This document shows positions 30,868 to 40,649 of a stretch of 64,000 bases of DNA, in pieces; the stretch's first letter is position 1, and each line of letters starts with the position of its first letter. Made by a program: the position numbers and the translations under genes. The notes beneath the pieces were generated by a model. That model searched no databases. It worked only from the letters and a program-made list of their open reading frames with translations, and was not told the origin of the DNA. The stretch spans positions 82,501 through 146,500 of the forward strand of contig JBBBDQ010000446.1 in the NCBI GenBank assembly GCA_037127315.1, written 5' to 3'. This DNA is from Ascarosepion bandense. Taxonomy: Eukaryota > Mollusca > Cephalopoda > Sepiida > Sepiidae.

Positions 30868-31753
30868 ATTTGTACCCACAGAAACCACAAATAACTTTAA
30901 AAAGAATAGACCACATAATTATCCCAAAACCCGAGGAACCTTTCGGCCAACACTTATCAAGAGCGTCGTTGGCTTAATTATAAAGAGTCAAAGAAGGACA
31001 AAACCAAAAGGGAATACTCACAATACTGGGAGAAGATGGAACTCGTTTAAAAGTAAACTTTAAACAAAAAAAAATATTAAAATGTAAGGGGGGTGTATAC
31101 ATATAATTCCACAAGAGTGAAATAAAAGAGAAAAAAAATGTTACACTCACAAACTTTCCAGTAATTGCAAGGAGCGAAGGAAATACTCTTTCTGCCTGCA
31201 CAAGATCGGCTGCTGGATTTTTAGCCAAATAGCCTCCAAAACACGAAGATGATATGCCGATCGAGCACTGAGAAAAACAGAAAACCAATTGTCCTCATAC
31301 GAGGAGGCACATGCTTGATTGTCCAGCAGGTGTTGGCCAATTGCTGAATTCAGAAAAGCTTGGGTTGTTCTTATAGTTTTAAGAGGGCTACCTGAACGTA
31401 TATTCGCGGGGACGTGTTGCGCAACCAGCGTCTCCAACCTCAGATTGGTTCGTCCTATATATGCCGCATCGCAACAATATTTAACTTTATAAACAACAGA
31501 GCTTTTCCGAAAATAGGACAACCTATCCTTAATGAAAGATGGAAACACAGGTCTTGTCTGGAAAACAACACGCTACTACACTGAAAAATAACCGGACGAA
31601 ACACATGCCGAAACTTTATCAGTAACAGTTTGACATTTCCTTCCAAGCCAGCGTAATTTTAAGTATATATATATATATATATATATATAATACAAATAAT
31701 GATTTGTACCTACAGAAACAACAAATAACTTTAAAAAGAATAGACGTCATAAT
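30868..31753 (-). mobile_element. Penelope-like element 3' fragment between direct repeats
   Basis: The coding part lies between two direct copies of about 53 bp: 30,868-30,922 and 31,700-31,753, both with GATTTGTACC, ACAGAAAC and AAATAACTTTAAAAAGAATA. Penelope-like elements commonly carry terminal direct repeats (pseudo-LTRs), so this arrangement fits. Orientation is minus. The reverse transcriptase is absent. Confidence 0.65.
31145..31660 (-). pseudogene. Penelope-like GIY-YIG endonuclease fragment
   Basis: Minus-strand frame contains SSVVYKVKYCCDAAYIGRTN, followed by LRLETLVAQHVP, AIGQHLLDNQACA and LRVLEAIWLKIQQP. This is the order seen in the GIY-YIG nuclease at the C-terminus of Penelope-like ORFs: Val-Tyr ... 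Tyr-Ile-Gly-Arg, a His-rich middle, and a Glu in the Leu-Glu-Ala segment. The GIY tripeptide is VVY here. A frameshift near 31,545 separates it from upstream residues (KGNVKLLLIKFRHVFRPVIF) that also belong. The nuclease nicks target DNA in intact elements; this copy lacks the RT and is dead. Confidence 0.8.
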
Positions 31754-31775
31754 GATATATATATATATTTTTTTT

Positions 31776-31870
31776 AACATATCACCCGAAAAGAACAGTA
31801 TTTATTGTTCTGAAACATGAAAATTTTTATGCTTTTGTTAACTACTGTAATAACAAAATTACAATATTAA
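31776..31870 (+). repeat. Dispersed repeat, inverted partner of 30.07-30.18 kb
   Basis: AACATATCACCCGAAAAGAA, TTCTGAAACATGAAAAT and GTAATAACAAAATTACAATA match the reverse of 30,070-30,175. Confidence 0.65.
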
Positions 31871-31963
31871 GCCCTACTCTGTATCGAGCACTCTTTATAA
31901 AGTTCAATGCTGGAACAGTGGGTTTTAATCTACATGTTCTTCCACTTTCTGGTAATATATATA

Positions 31964-32004
31964 CTAATGGATCATCAGGCCAACTTGCTCTGATGATCCA
32001 TTAG
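31964..32004. repeat. Perfect 15-bp inverted repeat
   Basis: CTAATGGATCATCAG and CTGATGATCCATTAG separated by 11 bp. No T run follows, so it does not look like a Pol III terminator. Confidence 0.75.
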
Positions 32005-32047
32005 GTGAAACCTAGGTAGGTCCGTTGGCTCTAGGTTAGCTACTTAC

Positions 32048-32120
<73 letters not shown>
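32048..32120. repeat. (CA)n then (TA)n microsatellite
   Basis: Perfect CA run to about 32,094 followed by TA repeats to 32,119. Confidence 0.95.
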
Positions 32121-32684
32121 GTCAAAAACATATACCGTTTAATATAACAGACAATGGATGTCTATTTTGTTTAATCATGGGCTGTTCTAAACATTGTATT
32201 TTGGGTTTAATTTCAGTTAAAAATAAGGACAAAAATTGTCCAACGTTTGGATATTTTTTAATTATGTTGGTTCTAAGCCTTCGGCTCACATAAGCCACCT
32301 GCAGAGTGTTCTCAGGGAAGTTAACATAAAGGCATCCACCATTAAAGATGGTATTATCTTGTGTTGACATAAAACATTGACATGCGACGGTAACAGTCAC
32401 CGAATAGCAGGCGCAGTCCGTCAATTTGTAATGCGATATTATAGCGTCACACCACGTGAGAGACCGAAATGTTAACAACAGAAACATATGTCTAAATGCA
32501 ATGTGATGTGTTGGGACTAGATTGAAGTGTGATGTTTAGTGTGTGTTGTTTGATTTAATGCAGATGGCCTGAAATTAAAGGCAAAATACGATGTTTAGAA
32601 AAACTCATGATTAAACACAATAGACATTCATTTTCTGTTATATTTAACAAAGCATGTTTAAAAAATTATCTGCTGCCTCGTTGC

Positions 32685-32690
<6 letters not shown>
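32121..32690. mobile_element. Inverted-repeat element, about 570 bp
   Basis: The two ends are inverted copies over roughly 110 bp: left GACAATGGATGTCTATTTTG and GTTTAATCATGGGC; right GCTCATGATTAAACACAATAGACATTCA-like sequence (32,600-32,640). Both sides abut (TA)n, suggesting TA target preference. The same architecture occurs at 54,067-54,640, and a half copy at 55,725-55,975. A minus frame of 121 codons (32,122-32,487) includes VSRRLRTNIIKKYPNVGQFL and has relatives in the other copies. No known transposase domain is seen. Confidence 0.65.

Positions 32691-32735
<45 letters not shown>
32691..32735. repeat. (TA)n microsatellite
   Basis: Uninterrupted TA run between two repeat elements. Confidence 0.95.
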
Positions 32736-32738
<3 letters not shown>

Positions 32739-32850
32739 GTCCACATACATCCCCTGTTTCGCGGTATTACAGCTCATCAGTGTGACTAGACATCTACTTG
32801 CTTCTGGCCGGGATCGAAATGGCGGAGTCCGCTTTCTGACCATTGTCAGT
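32736..32850 (-). mobile_element. tRNA-derived SINE (SINE-4 type), partial
   Basis: Minus strand: ATTTCGATCCCGGCCAGAAG (B-box region), CTAGTCACACTGATGAGCTG, TAATACCGCGAAACAGGGGA. The tail abuts (TA)n. Relatives at 42.6 and 43.45 kb. Confidence 0.65.
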
Positions 32851-32854
32851 TTGT

Positions 32855-33005
32855 CAGCAGGTTGACTTCTTGATACTATCGGAATAGAGATGTTCCAATA
32901 CGGTGGCTCATTTGGAAAGTGCCTGAAATCATAACACGGGTTGACATTGCATTTAAATATTCGAGGAGCTGTCGATGGTTGTGCTAGCTCGAAGTCATAA
33001 GTCAT
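32855..33005 (-). mobile_element. Possible LINE C-terminal scrap
   Basis: TTGACATTGCATTTAAATAT then TCGAGGAGCTGTCG resembles the reverse of the LINE segment encoding Phe-Lys-Cys-Asn-Val-Asn; the rest is not recognisable. Confidence 0.4.
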
Positions 33006-33044
33006 CGTGACCGAGGGTTTAAGCGTCTTGGCTTTGTATATATA

Positions 33045-33713
33045 CTAGCAGTATAGCCCGGTGTTGCTCGGGTGTAATGAAAGCTTTAAAACTAATCCAT
33101 GCTCCAGGAGCTCAGATTCTTTGGACGTTGGCACGAAAGACTAAATGCAATAGTTGTTTCCAGTTAAAGCGAAACTGTACACTGAAAGAAAAATGAATGG
33201 ATGTAAGTCAGATTTTGATTTCCTGGTATCGATATCAAATAAGTTTTTTTCGTCTTAAACTGAATTTTGAAGGCTAAATAAGTCCTCTGAGTAAATGGTA
33301 TCATGGCTGAGACTAAGAACTACAATTATACCTACTTAGAGCCAAATCCGAAGCAAAAACTAAAATAAAAGGGCTGAAAAAATACATACATACAGGCAGA
33401 TAAACAGACACGAACACAAACATCTTGCCTTTTATAAATATATATATATATATTATCGATTTTCTGCATTATTGTAAGAACTGCAACCTTGAAACTTCTG
33501 AATATCGTTTCTTATGTCATTGTCTATGAATGTATCAAATTTAAATCGGACCACTCCTTCTATAGCCCGATTTTTTCGATTATCGATTTTCGAAATTTTT
33601 CAACGGGTGTACCTCGACACAAAACCTAGCTAAGAACACTCGCAGACGCTTATAGTACAACTGTGTAAATTTTCAAGAAAATCGGTTCAGCCGTTTAGGA
33701 GTCTATAGGTAAC

Positions 33714-33770
<57 letters not shown>

Positions 33771-33797
33771 ACGTTTCATTTATAAAGTAAGTTTAGA
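33045..33797 (-). mobile_element. Non-autonomous Helitron-like element
   Basis: Read on the minus strand it starts TCTAAACTTACTTTATAAAT (33,797), has the (GT)n run (CA at 33,717-33,766), and ends with ACCCGAGCAACACCGGGCTA then CTAG at 33,045, between A and T. Length 753 bp, almost the same as the 15.4 kb copy. A (TA)n sits in its middle. Confidence 0.78.
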
Positions 33798-33859
33798 TAT
33801 ATAATTTCATATACGATGCGATTATCAGGTGCATTTTATGAACCGACCGTTTCTACCTT

Positions 33860-34119
33860 TGAATATATATATATATATATATAGTTTTATTTCATCGTTC
33901 TTGCGTTGATTAATGTTGTTATAAATTATAAATATGGGGTGCAGTTTTCTAATTTATTAAATATAATCATAATAAAATAATTTGATTTATACCGAAGCTT
34001 AAACATGTTTATATGTATATATATATATATACCCCGCTTTATATATATATATATATATAAAATATATAAAATTTCCATTTCGTGATTCCATACGCCTAAG
34101 TTTTAGGGGTTAGCGACTG
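33860..34119. other. AT-rich with short (TA)n tracts
   Basis: TA runs at about 33,862, 34,016 and 34,043. The stretch ACCCCGCTTTATATATA ... AAAATTTCCATTTCGTGATT also occurs at 42,576-42,618, so part of a repeat (the left side of SINE-4). Confidence 0.6.
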
Positions 34120-34725
34120 AATAGAATAGTTGGAAACATGATTAAGGCTTTTACTGGTCATAAAGTTGGGGATTGTTTTTATATTATTGTGAAGTAATAA
34201 ATTGATCCCCCACTTATTACTACTTAATCACATAATACATTTCTTCCCCCTCTAGCTATGAGTCAAATAAAAGGACAGATTGGGTTCTATAGCCTTGGCT
34301 GGCAACCAGTCTACCGCAGAAAGCAATGGCAACCTGTTGTGGGATAAACTTCTGCCCATTCAGTCATGTCTCTTTCGAGACATGATCGCTCAAAGCGTGT
34401 ATCACGTATGGCCCTTAACTGACTGACTGAATATAGTAGTTGGATTCATTTTTTACTGGTCATAAATTGGGGGATCGTTTTTCCTATTGTTATGAATTTA
34501 TAAACTGATCCCCCACTAATTAATACGTAATAATATAATACATCTCTTCCCACTCTAGCCATGAGTCAAATAACAGGACAGATTGGGTTCTATAGCCTTG
34601 GCTGGCAACCAGTCTACCGCATAAATCAATGGCAATCTCCTGTGGGATAATCTTCTGCCCATTCAGTCATGTCTCTTTCGAGACATGACCGCCTATCCGT
34701 GTATTACGTACAGCACTACTGAACC
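34120..34725 (+). mobile_element. Tandem SINE-2 3' halves with palindromic MITEs
   Basis: Two units, each with a foldback (GTTGGGGATTGTTT ... AAATTGATCCCCCACT; TTGGGGGATCGTTT ... AAACTGATCCCCCACT) and a SINE-2 core (GGGTTCTATAGCCTTGGCTG then GCAACCAGTCTACCGC) with the hairpin CATGTCTCTTTCGAGACATG. The tRNA head is missing. Confidence 0.85.
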
Positions 34726-35119
34726 CTAGAAGGACTAATTGTGTTTTTATATATATTATTGATTTTTGGAACTCTCCTGTGGCTCCATGTTTTGCAGGCA
34801 ACTTTTATAAATTTAAATGCAATGTGAATTACTAAATACTCTCTTTTTTTCTTTCCACTCGTTATTAATGTTTTTGTTACTAATTCTTCTACTCCCCCCA
34901 CCCGTTACTTGTTGTGACTTAGTGGCTTTTTGCGCCATGGTACTTTTTTCTCACTAGTGGCGTCCACCTGACCATACTTTACTGTACAATCAACAGAAAA
35001 AAAAAGAGAAAAAGAAATAAAAAATCCACTCGCATGCGTTGGACAAAGTAATGCTTTTCTCTTTTCCAAATGTCTTCTAATCTTACCTCTTCCGATGGAA
35101 GAACATCTAGAGACATTTG
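34726..35119. other. LINE scrap and unassigned sequence
   Basis: 34,798-34,830 (TTTATAAATTTAAATGCAATG) looks like the LINE segment Lys-Phe-Lys-Cys-Asn-Val-Asn. The rest is unassigned. Confidence 0.4.
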
Positions 35120-36180
35120 TATAGTTTTAATATTCTTCTTCTTCTTTCAGGACGTTGACGATCATGGCCTTCCACGTCTCCCTATGCCTGGCGGCTCTTA
35201 GCACGACTTCTCTGTAACAACAGCACCCAACCCCGCTCTGCCATCCACTAACTCAGTCCCATAAATCTAGAATATAAATGTATAGAAACTAGCATGGGCA
35301 CAAAATGAGGGATCAGTTTATATACTGATTATAATATAGATTTGATCCCCCAATTTATATCCACATTATAATTTCTTATAAACGGTTGGCATATATCTTC
35401 TTCTATATGCCCTGTCCTTTCGGAACGTAGGCGATCCTGTCCTTCCACGTCTTCCTATCGCTGGTGGCTCTTAACACGCCTTGTCCTGTTATACCACACA
35501 ACCCTCGTTCTGTCATTCACCTTCTCAGTTCCTTCAAATATGTTATCCGTTGCTCCCCTCTGTCTGTTTTCCCCTCTATCAAGCCTGTTAGTATCAAATT
35601 CTCCTAGCCCTCCTTCCTCATTGCATGCCCAATGAACTTTAGTTGTCTCTTCCTGATGCTCAATATTAATTACCTTTTCGTTTCCATTCTTTCCAACACG
35701 TCGTCATTGCTCATATGCTCGGTCTACGATATCCTCATCATCCTTCTGTAGAACCACATTTCAGTTGCTTCAATTTTTCCCTTCATCTATGTAGATATTG
35801 TCTAACATTCACTGGCATATTGAAGAACTGACAACACATAGCAATCCAGTACTCTCTTCTTTGTTTCTAGAGAAATTATCCTGTCTCTTAATACTTTGCT
35901 CAACTTCTGGTATGCTTCCTTGTGCTTTTGGATCTCAGGAATATCAATGTATAGAAACTGCTGTGGCCACAAAGTGAGGGGTCAGTTCATGTATTGATTT
36001 TAATATGGAACTGACCCCCCCACTTTATATCCAACATTCTTCTGTAGAACCATATTTCAGTAGCTTCAAGTTTTTCCTTCATCTCTGATGAGATTGTCCA
36101 ACATTCACTGCCATATTGAAGAACTGACATCACATAGCAATTCAGTACTCTCTTCTATATTTCACTAGAAACACAGTTTT
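35120..36180 (-). pseudogene. RTE-type LINE fragments with embedded palindromic MITEs
   Basis: Minus-strand translation near 36,060-36,140 gives a decayed Leu-Gln-Tyr-Gly-Ser-Glu-Cys-Trp-Thr-Ile-Ser block; around 35,720-35,780 there is an Arg-Arg-Met-Leu-Arg-like block, and 35,400-35,450 the final Lys-Asp-Arg-x-Asp-Arg segment. This order is typical of the C-terminus of RTE-like endonuclease/reverse transcriptases. Two foldbacks interrupt it: 35,305-35,362 (GAGGGATCAGTTTAT ... TTGATCCCCCAATTTATA) and 35,960-36,030 (GTGAGGGGTCAGTT ... AACTGACCCCCCCACTTTAT). A stretch containing TTCTGTAGAACCA(C/T)ATTTCAGT appears before and after the second foldback, another local duplication. Confidence 0.6.
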
Positions 36181-36704
36181 AATATAAGATGCTAAATGTT
36201 CATGATTGAAAACTTAGATGCCATAACTTTCTACAACAAAATTGCCAGTCCTTATGTACATATTTCTTTATTTCTCTGTGCTTGCTTCCTTTTCGAAAAT
36301 CATGTTTTGCGAGAAGCAGCAGAATTTAAAGCAACCTTAAAAAGATAAACGGATAAATATTATATAAATGTACTTTTTAGATAGAAGACGAAGATGCACA
36401 GTTTGAATTATTTATGAAGATATTGATTGAATACGTGTGTAATAATAGGTGGCTGTTCCAAAGAACATTGTTAATAATATTTCGTAAAATGTCATGATTG
36501 ATTTTTTCTGGTAACATTACTTATGATCGACTTTCAAAGCATCAAAACTTTGTGGTTTATTGATTTAGAAATGCATCTTTTAAATATTCCCAACAGGAAA
36601 ACGTGTGTTGCAGTTAAGTCAAGGTATCTTGATGACAAACTAACATTACCATAGTACAAGTTAATTCAGGATCCAAAATATTGGGATAAGGCCGCCATTT
36701 TAAG
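36181..36704. other. Unassigned sequence
   Basis: AT-rich; nothing recognised. Confidence 0.35.
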
Positions 36705-36823
36705 GCTTATTGCAGCAAATATGTTGGAACACCGGTGTCTGTATGATCATCAAAGTTAAGCAACATCGACCCTGGTCAGAAGCAAAATTGGTAACCACTT
36801 ACAAATACTAGTTTGCTATTATC
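36705..36823 (+). pseudogene. Degenerate 5S rRNA-derived sequence
   Basis: GGAACACCGGTGTCTG, GATCATCAAAGTTAAGCAAC and CCTGGTCAG are clear 5S blocks in the right order and spacing. The C box is badly damaged (AAATTGGTAACCACTT). No tRNA-like unit follows, unlike at 1.1 and 22.8 kb. Confidence 0.75.
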
Positions 36824-36857
36824 TTTTCTGTGTAATAAATAATGATTCGTTTTGGTT

Positions 36858-37415
36858 TGTTTATTTTACGGTATATCAAACCATTGGGTCATTGTTGTAT
36901 CGTGGAATGAAGAGATACACAGAGAAATGTAGATAAACTACTTTATTAACAAAGTGGTAAAACCAAGATGTATATACAATATTTAAAGTCTCTCGCAATA
37001 GTAAGCGTAACTTCCCAAAGTCCGTGATAATGACAACCCCCGTGCTAAGTGCACATTGTCTTTTATACATCCGGGTGACCGAATGTCACATGGTACGAGC
37101 CACAACACAACAGTCATTTAATGCCGAGATTTAATTTCCTTAATCACTTCAGTAAATTATTTTACAAAAATGCATTGGCAGTAATTTGTTTATTTCAACA
37201 AAAAATGTGTTGTTGATAGTTTTTTTGGTTTTACCATAATATATTACTGATACTATATTTTTTCCTTACAGAAAGATATTAATGTTAATTTTAAGTATCA
37301 TGAAAATCCATTGCTGTTATTTTTACTGTTGTTGTTTTTCTAATTTCATTGTATTTTGACCCCAGTTCTGAATCTAGTTTATTGTCATACCCAGTACCCG
37401 GATGTAGTTATACCC
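36858..37415 (-). mobile_element. SINE-3 type repeat interrupted by a solo LTR
   Basis: The tail (plus strand TTTTACGGTATATCAAACC ATTGGGTCAT) and body resume after the LTR with TTTAATGCCGAGATTTAA. Removing the LTR and one 5-bp repeat restores a continuous tail ending GGGTCATTTAATGCC, as in the other copies. The 5' end near 37,415 has GTCATACCCAGTACCCGGAT. Confidence 0.75.
36893..37112 (-). mobile_element. Solo LTR, 220 bp
   Basis: Bounded by TG...CA ends (minus strand TGTTGTGTTGTGG ... CCACGATACAACA) and by the 5-bp direct repeat GTCAT at 36,888-36,892 and 37,113-37,117. On the minus strand a TATA box (TATAAAAG, 37,060-37,067) is followed by an AATAAA signal (36,942-36,947), the order expected inside an LTR. 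A 5-bp duplication fits Ty3/gypsy-type integrases. No internal region remains, so it arose by recombination between two LTRs. The 64-codon frame inside it is spurious. Confidence 0.85.
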
Positions 37416-37619
37416 AGAATGATGATAATGGTTGGAAATTGTTATTCGGAGAGCAGTGTTTCAATTCCTGTTAGGTTCGTTATAGCCACTTTGTGCTGGT
37501 TCAAGTATCTTCTTCATCTGTGGGGAGGTTGCCCAGCATTCGCTGAGATTACATATAAGTCTTATTTATTTGTCTTTTTATTACGACTTTGCAAAATAAG
37601 GCTAATAAATTGCTGCCGG
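37416..37619. other. Unassigned sequence
   Basis: No recognised features beyond the end of the SINE-3 copy. Confidence 0.3.
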
Positions 37620-37765
37620 ATGGTAGTTTATCATCAAACCGCTGACTATGGGTTATTTAATGCTGGGATCTAAATATATATTTTATGACTTATTTATCAT
37701 TTTGTTATAAAATTTATTGTTCATCATTTTGCTTTAAAAATGTATGCGATGAGATGGATAAATTT
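37620..37765 (-). mobile_element. SINE-3 tail fragment
   Basis: TTTATCATCAAACCGCTGAC then TATGGGTTATTTAATGCTGGG matches the shared tail in reverse; the head is missing. Confidence 0.55.
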
Positions 37766-37859
37766 TCATCTAAACTATTTAAATTGAAATCTCATTTAAA
37801 GAGATATATTTACCAACATTACACAATAATATTTGTAAATACCTAAGTGTAGATTTATT

Positions 37860-38200
37860 CGATAAAATCTCCATTGTCTTCAACCACGGCTTCCATGGTT
37901 CTGAATCTCTTGGAACTCTTCTCGACGGTCTCCTTGTTTAAGTTGGTGAATGCTGCCATAACCCATATATTTTGTTAATTATTGATGTTAGGAGTTTTGT
38001 TATTCTCTCGATCAACTGCGACCCACACATAATAATGAAGGGGGTTGCAATCTGAGAAGTTTCGTGGCTTGAGCTAAGGAGAGGTGTGGCAGCAGAAATT
38101 GTATGACGGTCAGGACTGGGTTTTCTTGCTTGTGTGGCATGGTGCAATATCCGGTTTTTAGACATGGAGATATCTAGCAGCTTGACACAAGGCAGCACTA
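37860..38200 (-). pseudogene. Tc1/mariner-superfamily (IS630-like) transposase C-terminus
   Basis: Minus-strand translation gives PRNFSDCNPLHYYVWVAVDR, then a decayed Thr-Asn-Leu-Asn-Lys-Glu-Thr-Val-Glu-Lys-Ser-Ser-Lys-Arg-Phe-Arg stretch and MEAVVEDNGDFIE. This follows the conserved end of IS630/Tc1-like transposases (Asn-Pro-Leu-Asp-Tyr-Tyr-Val-Trp ... Glu-Ala-Val-Ile-x-x-x-Gly). The third acidic residue of the catalytic triad is His here. Upstream residues are interrupted by stops. A dead remnant, different from the three mariners at 54-60 kb. Confidence 0.65.
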
Positions 38201-38284
38201 CCTACTCAAGTACTGGATATTATGTAACACTGATATAGGAAAGTTGTCGGGACCGGATAAAGTTATCTTATATCAGGGTTTCTC

Positions 38285-38352
38285 TTATTTATTTTTTTAA
38301 TCATATCACCCCGAGCAAGGCAGTAACGCCACTGATGTGCAGGGGGATACGT
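38285..38352 (-). mobile_element. LINE 3' end fragment
   Basis: TTAATCATATCACCCCGAGC then AAGGCAGTAACGCCACTGATGTGC is the reverse of the Jockey/CR1-type LINE terminus. The following 38,353-38,735 is unassigned. Confidence 0.7.
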
Positions 38353-38735
38353 AAGAGTGAAAAGATTGGAAAAGAGAAAGCCGGAAACCAGATTCTAAAC
38401 AGGAAACAAGGGATGAGCCTCTTCACCCGTTCAATAGACGTGGGTGGAGTGTGAACCGGGCGATAGTTTAGTCTATCTACTCCAATTATATCCGGGTTTT
38501 GTCTATTTTATATACATTACCGCAGGCTCTAATTTGGGACAAGAGAAAATCTATCTTTCATCTGGATTTCTCTTATATCAGGGTCTTTTTTATCCGGGTT
38601 ATACTGTAGGTACTTTTATTCTTTTCATTTCGCAGTAATTGTACAAGGATCTATAAATGATGTTTAATGCTATAATTTTATAATCATTAACAATATTGTA
38701 ACAGAAAGCAAATAGTTGGTTGCTTTATTCAATAT

Positions 38736-38892
38736 TATTTTTTAATCTTATCGCCCCATGAAGGGCATAAAATCTAGTAAGTCATAAGGCGTTATAGAGT
38801 GTGACAGGTTTAGAAAACAAAAACCTAATAAAGAAGGAATCAAGAAGACAATAAATAACGATTGACGTTGCATTTAAATCTTTTGAAATCAT
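38736..38892 (-). mobile_element. LINE 3' fragment, minus
   Basis: TTTAATCTTATCGCCCCATG ... GATTGACGTTGCATTTAAAT is LINE 3' sequence in reverse, broken against a plus-strand LINE piece at 38,893. Confidence 0.65.
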
Positions 38893-39240
38893 GCAGTCAC
38901 TTTCTCACCAGCGGAATGTGGATTCCCTGTGTCTCTGCTACAAATACTTTCACGGCTTCTGCTCCGATGTACTTAGCTCACTGGTGCCCCCTTATATATA
39001 AATTTACTCGAGACCCAAGATAAACAACTGGGTCCCAACCTTTTTCTGTGCAAAACAATAAAATGTAAACGGAAATTCTTCTCTATCAATATCTTTCCTC
39101 GCACTTCTCACCTGTGGAATTCCCTTTCGTTTACTTGCTTCCCCGACAGCTACAATCTCCAAGAATTCAAATGTAAAGTCAATAGTCATCTCCTATCTCA
39201 CTAACCTGCATCCTCTCTCTCTTATACTTGCTTGGGGCGA
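38893..39240 (+). pseudogene. Decayed Jockey/CR1-type LINE C-terminus
   Basis: CAGTCACTTTCTCACCAGCG, CTACAAATACTTTCACGG, CCTGTGGAATTCCCTTTCG and GACAGCTACAATCTCCAAGA follow the ORF2 C-terminus; the 3' end is CTTGGGGCGATATGATT at 39,231. Confidence 0.8.
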
Positions 39241-40440
39241 TATGATTATTAAAAAAAAAAAATTCTATACTTTTATAAATTGTATATAAAGTGGGGGTCA
39301 ATTCTACATTACAATCAATATATATGTCCACTCCACTCTCTTCAGTAATCTCATCCTTCTCTTACCCACTTCCTGACACTCCCTATAACCTGTCACATAT
39401 CTCCTATATAACCCCTGCAAAACAATAGCAGTAAAATACCTTGCTTGGGGCGATATGATTATTAAAAAAAAAATTTCTATACCTTTATAAATTGTATATA
39501 AATTGGTGGGGGGTCAATCTACATTACAATCAATCTATAAATTGATCCCCCACTTTATTTCCAAATTTCTCTTATCCACTTCCTGACATCTCATATATAT
39601 AACCTGTCACTCTTTCTCATAACTTTCCTCCTGTGTAACCCTCTGCAAAACAGTGGCAGTAAAATGCCTTGCTTGGGGCGATATGATTATTAAAAAAAAA
39701 ATTTCTATACTTTTATAAATTGTATATAAAGTGGGGGTCAATTCTACATTACAATCAATATATATGTCCACTCCACTCTCTTCAGTAATCTCATCCTTCT
39801 CTTACCCACTTCCTGACACTCCCTATAACCTGTCACATATCTCCTATATAACCCCTGCAAAACAATAGCAGTAAAATACCTTGCTTGGGGCGATATGATT
39901 ATTAAAAAAAATTTTTCTATACTTTTATAAATTGTATATAAATTGGGGGGGTCAATTCTACATTACAATCAATCTATAAATTGATCCCCCACTTTATTTC
40001 CAAATTTCTCTTATCCACTTCCTCACACCTCATATATATAACCTGTCACTCTTTCTTATAACTTTCCTCCTGTGTAACCCCCTGCAAAACAGTGGCAGTA
40101 AAATGCCTTGCTTGGGGCGATATGATTATTAAAAAAAAATTTTCTATACGATTATAATGTGTATATAAAGTGGGGGATCAATTCTACATTACTATAATAT
40201 ATAAATTGATCCCCCACTTTATAGTCACAGTCGTCTTTTTCTTACCCACTTCTTGACAGCTCCTGTATAATCTGACCCTCTTTCTCATAACTTTTCTCGA
40301 ATGTAACCCCCTGCAAAACGGTGGCAGTAAAATGCCTTGCTTGGGGCGATATGATTATAAAAAAAAATTTCTATACTATAATAATGGGTATATAAAGTGG
40401 GGGTCAATTCTCCATTACAATAAATATATAAATTGACTGG
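39231..40440 (+). repeat. Six tandem LINE 3' ends alternating with palindromic MITEs
   Basis: The LINE terminus CTTGGGGCGATATGATTATT occurs at 39,231, 39,444, 39,672, 39,884, 40,111 and 40,340 (alternating 212-213 and 227-229 bp, so a dimeric period near 440 bp). Each is followed by an A tract and a foldback. The clearest has perfect 20-bp arms at 40,164-40,183 (TATAAAGTGGGGGATCAATT) and 40,204-40,223 with 20 bp between. Some units keep only one arm. Confidence 0.88.
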
Positions 40441-40640
40441 AAATCATGAAAATGGAAGAGAGTTCCACAAATAAGAGAAAAAATCTTTTGGCATGAGATT
40501 TATAATATTATGAGAAGAAGAAAATACAATTAAAGAGAGGGTAAAAGAAGTAGAATAAAAAAAGGCAGCAAATAACAATTGATATTGCATTTAAATTTTC
40601 GAAGATCGAAGATGGCTATAAATCTTGGAGCCGAAAGTGT
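40441..40640 (-). mobile_element. LINE unit like the 179-bp array
   Basis: GAGAGTTCCACAAATAAGAG, TTTATAATATTATGAGAAGA and AATTGATATTGCATTTAAAT match one unit of the 2.9-4.2 kb array in the same (minus) sense, suggesting that the array's monomer also exists as a dispersed unit. Confidence 0.75.
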
Positions 40641-40649
40641 GAAGTATGT

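Noticed and set aside
36876..37070. 64-codon frame as a gene
   Set aside because: It lies within the solo LTR and crosses its edge.
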